Source: CAZJNX01 sp964547415
GTDB lineage: Bacteria; Pseudomonadota; Alphaproteobacteria; Rhizobiales; Amorphaceae
NCBI GenBank assembly: GCA_964547415.1
Contig: CAZJNX010000179.1
Coordinates: forward strand, 1-10,138
Length of the DNA: 10,138 nucleotides
Reading direction: 5' to 3'
Shown here piece after piece: positions 6,799-10,138 of this stretch. Numbering within the stretch: the first letter of the stretch is position 1; each line of letters begins with the position of its first letter. The notes under the pieces were generated by a model. That model made no database searches and had not been told where the DNA came from. It was given only the letters and a program-made list of their open reading frames with translations. Both the position numbers and the translations under genes were made by a program.

Positions 6799-8631
6799 AT
6801 GTGCGTCTATTGCTCCGTCGCCTCCGGTGCAGGCGATTACGTCGATGATTTCACTGCCCTCCTCGCCGCCGACTGGGCGACCCACAACGCCGACGGCCCG
6901 CGCGGCCGCCCCGTCGTCGTCACCTACGAGGTCCTCGAGGCGGACGAGCTTCCGACGATCGAGGAGTACGACCCGCGGGACGCGTCCACCTACATCGCCA
7001 TGAGCGCGGAGGACCGCGCCAACGTGCGCCTCGCCCTCGACGCCTTCGAGGACGCGGCCGGCGTGCGCTTCGTGGAGGTGGAGGACGGCGCGAAGATGCG
7101 CTTCATGCGCTCCGACGACGCGGTGGGGCGCTCCTGGGCCCAGTACCCGTCGGACGACCGGGACTTCAGCTACAACCAGGACTACGTGGTGATGAACGCC
7201 GGGATCCCGAGCTTCGATCCCGGGACCATCGGCTTCGAGGTGCTCCTCCACGAGATCGGCCACGCGATGGGCCTGAAGCACCCGTTCGACGGCGACATCC
7301 AGCTGCGGCCCGAGCTCGACAACCGCGACAACACGGTGATGTCCTACACCCTCGGGGCGGCGCCGAACGAATCCCTCGCGCCCCTCGACGTGGACGCCCT
7401 CGTCCACCACTACGGCCCCGCCGCGGTGGCCGCCGCCTTCGGCGTCGACTGGGACGAGCGGCGGGATCGGCTGACCATCGACGGCACGGCCGCGGACGAC
7501 GCCATCCTCGCGGGCGACGCCGACACGGTCGTGAAGGGACGCCGCGGCGACGACGAGATCGACGGGCGTCTGTTCGACGACCGCCTCATCGGCAACGGCG
7601 GGAACGACACCATCGACGGATGGGCGGGCGACGACAACCTCAAGGGCGGCGGCGGCAACGACCTGATCAAGGGCAACCTCGGCGACGACCGCCTGGTGGG
7701 CGGCGGCGGCGACGACCACCTGATCGGCTCCCAGGAGTTCAACTACGAGGGCTACAGCGAGAACGACATCCTGATCGGCGGGGCCGGCAACGACACCCTC
7801 GACACCGGCCTCGGCGACGACCTGGCGAGGGGCAACAGGGGCGACGACGTGATCACCGGGGACTGGGGGGACGACCGGTTCCGGGGCGATGATGGCGACG
7901 ACAGCCTGTCGGGCGGCTACGGCAACGACCTCGTCCTCGGCGACGCGGGCGACGACTCCATCGACGGCGGCTCCGGGGCGGACACCCTGCGGGCGGGCGA
8001 CGGGTCGGATTCCGTCGTGGGCGACTGGGGCGACGACAAGATCCTCGGCGAGGGCGGCGACGACAACCTGTCGGGCGGCGAGGGCGCCGACCGCATCCGC
8101 GGGGGCAACGGCAACGACACCATCGACGGCGGGACCTGGGACGACGAGATCGACGGCGGCCGGGGCGCCGACGCGATCGCCGGCGGCTTCGGGAACGACA
8201 TGATCGACGGCGGCGCCGACCGGGACAGGCTGTCGGGTGACGAGAACGCCGACACCCTCTCGGGCGGCGCGGGGCGAGACACCCTGGACGGCGGGAGCTG
8301 GCACGACCTGCTCCTCGGCGGCGACGGCAACGACGTCCTGGTGGGCGGCAGCGGCTTCGACACGCTGGAGGGCGGGGCGGGGCGGGACCGGCTGCGCGGC
8401 GGGGAGAACGGGGACGTGTTCGTCTTCGGCCGGGGCGACGGGACGGACGGGGTGTTCGACTTCGAGTTCTTCGACCGGTTCGACATCGACGTGGACGGCC
8501 TTTCCACCGACGCCATCATGGCGCTCGCCGAGGACCGCAAGAACGCGGTCCTGTTCGACTTCGGCGGCGGCGACCGGCTGTTCGTGACGGGGATCTCCGT
8601 CGACGAGCTGCAGCCCTGGCTGTTCATCTGA
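6799..8631 (+). CDS. Secreted serralysin-like RTX zinc metalloprotease (M10B)
   Basis: This is a calcium-dependent extracellular endopeptidase of the metzincin class, predicted from its C-terminal RTX array to leave the cell by type I secretion. There is no Sec signal peptide. The catalytic domain (about 38-210) holds HEIGHAMGLKHP, with zinc ligands His151, His155 and His161 and catalytic Glu152. The Met-turn NTVMSYT follows, with Met181 and Tyr183. Residues 238-542 are 33 RTX units, and a 68-residue hydrophobic/acidic tail ending WLFI resembles a type I secretion signal. Classical serralysins have far fewer RTX units. The ATG at 6799 was preferred to one at 6709: it gives the MCxxC start I recall for related alphaproteobacterial proteases, GAGG lies 11 bases upstream, and the 30 extra codons look like non-coding basic sequence. 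No secretion genes are nearby. Confidence 0.88.
   Translation: MCVYCSVASGAGDYVDDFTALLAADWATHNADGPRGRPVVVTYEVLEADELPTIEEYDPRDASTYIAMSAEDRANVRLALDAFEDAAGVRFVEVEDGAKMRFMRSDDAVGRSWAQYPSDDRDFSYNQDYVVMNAGIPSFDPGTIGFEVLLHEIGHAMGLKHPFDGDIQLRPELDNRDNTVMSYTLGAAPNESLAPLDVDALVHHYGPAAVAAAFGVDWDERRDRLTIDGTAADDAILAGDADTVVKGRRGDDEIDGRLFDDRLIGNGGNDTIDGWAGDDNLKGGGGNDLIKGNLGDDRLVGGGGDDHLIGSQEFNYEGYSENDILIGGAGNDTLDTGLGDDLARGNRGDDVITGDWGDDRFRGDDGDDSLSGGYGNDLVLGDAGDDSIDGGSGADTLRAGDGSDSVVGDWGDDKILGEGGDDNLSGGEGADRIRGGNGNDTIDGGTWDDEIDGGRGADAIAGGFGNDMIDGGADRDRLSGDENADTLSGGAGRDTLDGGSWHDLLLGGDGNDVLVGGSGFDTLEGGAGRDRLRGGENGDVFVFGRGDGTDGVFDFEFFDRFDIDVDGLSTDAIMALAEDRKNAVLFDFGGGDRLFVTGISVDELQPWLFI
7510..8424 (+). repeat. RTX array: 33 calcium-binding nonapeptide units
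   Basis: A 27-bp coding periodicity gives 33 consecutive units of the form GGxGxDxUx, where U is a large aliphatic residue (examples GGAGNDTLD, GGNGNDTID, GDWGDDKIL). All units are nine residues except the ninth, which has 17 (7726-7776). The array should fold into a calcium-loaded parallel beta-roll with two units per turn. Unit DNA sequences vary, so this is a protein-level repeat and not a recent DNA tandem expansion. Confidence 0.92.
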
Positions 8632-8644
8632 GCCCCGCGGGGGC
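8632..8644. terminator. Short GC hairpin between convergent genes
   Basis: GCCCC (8632-8636) pairs with GGGGC (8640-8644) around GCG, filling almost the whole 15-bp gap between the protease stop and the bchJ stop. It could act on both strands, but the stem is only five pairs and there is no U-tract. Confidence 0.3.
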
Positions 8645-8646
8645 CG

Positions 8647-9273
8647 TCAGCGCCAGTCGATCTCGAAGCGGCAGGCGGAGGCGCCCGCCGCGCAGCAGGC
8701 CGTCTCCCGCGCGACGGCGCGCGGGTGGACGAGGGCGGCGAAGAGGGTCGTGAAGACGGCCGCGTGCCAGGCGCAGATCGGCTCGTCCGCCCGCTCGCCC
8801 CTGACGACCGGGTTGTCCGCGATCGTCGCGACCACCGGCCGGCCCGGCACGACGCGAAAGGCGCCCGAGCCCGCGAAGGTCCAGGCGTGTCGGGCGATGG
8901 CGCCCGACAACGCCCTCGCGGCGAGGGGCGCGGGCAGCACCTTCAGGATCGCCTTCGCGGGGCCCGGGATCCGGTTGGCCAGGATGTAGAGACCCGTGAG
9001 GCGGCCGGCCGCGGCGGCGATGCCCGGCGCCTCCGCCGGATGGAGACGCCGAAGCGCCTGGTGGAGGGCCGCGACCGGGCGCTCGTCCGTCATCTCCTCG
9101 GGCGGATGGTCGAGCCAGGACGGCACGCCCGCCGCCGCGAAGAGGGCCGCCGCGCCCGCCCGCCCCAGCTGCGCCTGCGCGGCCGGCACGAGCTGGATCA
9201 CCGCGTTCGGCCCGATCCGGGCCACCGGCGCCGCCGCGGCGGGCGCGTCGTGGACGGGGAGGACGACGTTCAT
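8647..9273 (-). CDS. bchJ: Bacteriochlorophyll synthesis protein BchJ (V4R domain)
   Basis: BchJ was long annotated as a (divinyl) protochlorophyllide 4-vinyl (8-vinyl) reductase. Later genetics assigned that reaction to BciA or BciB and left BchJ with an accessory role, perhaps in handling porphyrin intermediates. The 208-residue protein is of normal length. Family-like blocks are IGPNAVIQLVPA (20-31), YILANRIPGPAKAILKVLP (96-114), RHAWTFAGSG (128-137) and the V4R end with Cys167, Cys193, Cys194 and Cys201 (ICAWHAAVF, ETACCAAGASACRF). The ATG is preceded by GGGAG seven bases upstream on the minus strand. It begins 22 bp after the bchE stop, so the two genes are probably one operon. Nothing photosynthetic follows it; the next gene is the convergent RTX protease. 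The identity is confident, the exact biochemical role is not. Confidence 0.9.
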   Translation of the reverse strand: MNVVLPVHDAPAAAAPVARIGPNAVIQLVPAAQAQLGRAGAAALFAAAGVPSWLDHPPEEMTDERPVAALHQALRRLHPAEAPGIAAAAGRLTGLYILANRIPGPAKAILKVLPAPLAARALSGAIARHAWTFAGSGAFRVVPGRPVVATIADNPVVRGERADEPICAWHAAVFTTLFAALVHPRAVARETACCAAGASACRFEIDWR

Positions 9274-9295
9274 GGCGCGGCTCCCGCCCGGGTGG

Positions 9296-10138
9296 TCAGG
9301 CCCGCTCCGGCGCCCGGTCCTCGGCCGCCCGGCCCTCGGCCGCCTGGCCCTCGGCCGCCCGGCCGACGATCACGGTCCGGCGCACGGCGTCGGCCGTCTG
9401 CGCGTCCTCGACGAGCTGCTCCGTCCCGCCGCCGCAGGCCATGACGGCCGCCTGCTCCTGGCGCCGCTCCTCGGCGCGGGCCTTCTGCTGGGCGCGCAGG
9501 GCCTCCTTGCGTTCCTTCGCCTTGCGCGAGCGCTCGGCGACGGCCTCCCAGTCGGCGAGCTGGGCGTCTGAAATCTGCCGCGTCTCGTCGAAGTGGAAGT
9601 CCACCTTCTTCTTCGACTGCGGCCCCCAGTAGCCGACCTTGCCGAGGTCGTAGAAGGTGCGCTGGAAGCCAGCCTTCATGAACGCCTTCAGGCAGCCGAG
9701 CAGGTAACGCCGCCGATAGCCCGAGCCGCGCCACGGGTAGTGGAACAGCGCCTTGATCATGTAGAAGCGGCGGTAGTTGTTCATCACCCGGTCGAGCAGC
9801 TCGCCGCGGTCCATCGCGTCCGGCTTCATGATCGGCGTGACGAAGTTGTACTTTTCGAAGTCGAAGACCTCCACCTTCTCGCCGAGCTCCTGGTAGAGGG
9901 GCGAGAACGGCCATGGCGTGTACATGGACCAGTTGGCGAGATCCGGGTTCCACTCGCGCGCGTAGCGGTAGGTCTCCTCCAGCGTTTCGGCGGTCTCGTT
10001 GTCGAGGCCGACGATGAACTGAGCCTCGGTGAAGATGTCCGCCTCACGCAGGAGCTCGATCGCGCGCTTGTTCTGCTCGACCTTGGTTTCCTTGTTGAAC
10101 ATGTCGAGCTTGAGCTGCGCCGCCGCCTCGGTGCCGAG
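9296..10138 (-). CDS. bchE: Anaerobic Mg-protoporphyrin ester cyclase BchE, C-terminal part
   Basis: BchE is the oxygen-independent cobalamin and radical-SAM enzyme that forms ring E, turning Mg-protoporphyrin IX monomethyl ester into divinyl protochlorophyllide. Only the last 280 residues are in the window; the cobalamin-binding region and the CxxxCxxC iron-sulfur motif lie beyond the right edge. Recognisable segments include EAAAQLKLDMFNKETKVEQN at the edge, EAQFIVGLDNETAETLEETY, NWSMYTPWPFSPLY, YWGPQSKKKVDF and a lysine/arginine-rich helix ending in MACGGGTEQLVEDA, near where I expect BchE proteins to end. Here about 33 more residues follow, including a five-residue repeat (GRAAEGQAAEGRAAEDRA). 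The gene runs into bchJ with a 22-bp gap. It shows that the organism can make bacteriochlorophyll without oxygen. Confidence 0.93.
   Translation of the reverse strand, partial: LGTEAAAQLKLDMFNKETKVEQNKRAIELLREADIFTEAQFIVGLDNETAETLEETYRYAREWNPDLANWSMYTPWPFSPLYQELGEKVEVFDFEKYNFVTPIMKPDAMDRGELLDRVMNNYRRFYMIKALFHYPWRGSGYRRRYLLGCLKAFMKAGFQRTFYDLGKVGYWGPQSKKKVDFHFDETRQISDAQLADWEAVAERSRKAKERKEALRAQQKARAEERRQEQAAVMACGGGTEQLVEDAQTADAVRRTVIVGRAAEGQAAEGRAAEDRAPERA
9311..9364. repeat. 15-bp tandem repeat in the 3' end of bchE
   Basis: Three full copies of CGCCCGGYCCTCGGC-type units (9311-9325, 9326-9340, 9341-9355) and a nine-base partial copy (9356-9364) lie head to tail, with one base changed between neighbouring full copies. 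Fifteen bases keep the frame, giving a repeated five-residue unit (AAEGR/Q) in the extra C-terminal tail of BchE. The near identity suggests recent slippage expansion. Confidence 0.75.

Noticed and set aside
6412..8304. A long minus-strand open frame (630 codons) opposite the RTX protease and the end of gbcB
   Set aside because: It is the antisense of the RTX repeats. The translation is a monotonous Val/Ala/Pro pattern with the same periodicity, with no domain and no plausible start context.
7510..8424. Regular 27-bp periodicity that might suggest a CRISPR array or satellite DNA
   Set aside because: There are no identical repeats and no spacers. The period is exactly nine codons and encodes the RTX consensus.
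9270..9953. A second minus-strand frame overlapping the bchE end
   Set aside because: It is an out-of-phase Arg/Gly/Pro-rich reading of bchE, whose true frame shows clear family sequence up to the window edge.
1..10138. Mobile elements, tRNA or rRNA genes, attachment sites, or a new defence system
   Set aside because: I saw no transposase, terminal repeats, tRNA-like cloverleaf or effector-type gene. The gaps between genes are 260 bp or less, and all seven genes belong to recognisable families.

Overview
The window is very GC-rich DNA (70% or more by eye, with strong G/C preference at third codon positions). It most likely comes from a phototrophic purple alphaproteobacterium. The main evidence is at the right end: two minus-strand bacteriochlorophyll genes, the 3' half of bchE and a complete bchJ, in the order seen in Rhodobacter-type photosynthesis gene clusters. 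A gbcAB-like pair and a serralysin-type RTX protease beginning MCxxC also fit Rhodobacterales or relatives. Genus cannot be told from this sequence.

Layout. Plus strand: (1) an amidase-signature hydrolase whose frame is open to the left edge (3-1607); (2) after 96 bp, a molybdenum-hydroxylase large subunit of the CoxL/xanthine dehydrogenase family (1704-3986); (3) a 260-bp gap with a terminator-like hairpin, a 13-bp perfect inverted repeat and a 12-bp palindrome; (4) a tightly coupled two-gene operon for a Rieske oxygenase and its reductase, closely resembling glycine betaine demethylase GbcA and GbcB (4247-5488, 5496-6584); (5) a 214-bp gap; (6) a zinc metalloprotease with 33 RTX nonapeptide units (6799-8631). 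Minus strand: bchJ (8647-9273) and bchE (9296 to beyond the right edge), meeting the protease gene tail to tail with 15 bp between them.

How the genes work together. GbcA and GbcB should form one enzyme: GbcB passes electrons from NAD(P)H through flavin and a ferredoxin-type 2Fe-2S cluster to the Rieske centre of GbcA, which oxidatively demethylates a methylated ammonium compound, probably glycine betaine to dimethylglycine plus formaldehyde. The amidase and the Mo-hydroxylase subunit lie in the same orientation and may belong to a nitrogen-compound catabolic set, but no common pathway can be shown. The Mo-hydroxylase lacks its usual FeS and FAD partner genes here. BchE (anaerobic ring E cyclase) and BchJ act in bacteriochlorophyll synthesis. 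The protease gene is probably an independent secreted-protein unit lying at the edge of the photosynthesis cluster.

I found no CRISPR array, insertion sequence, tRNA, rRNA or recognisable defence system. The most distinctive observations are the restriction of aromatic residues to alternate units of the RTX array, the tandem-repeat tail on BchE, the paired inverted repeats upstream of gbcAB, and the junction between bchJ and unrelated genes.
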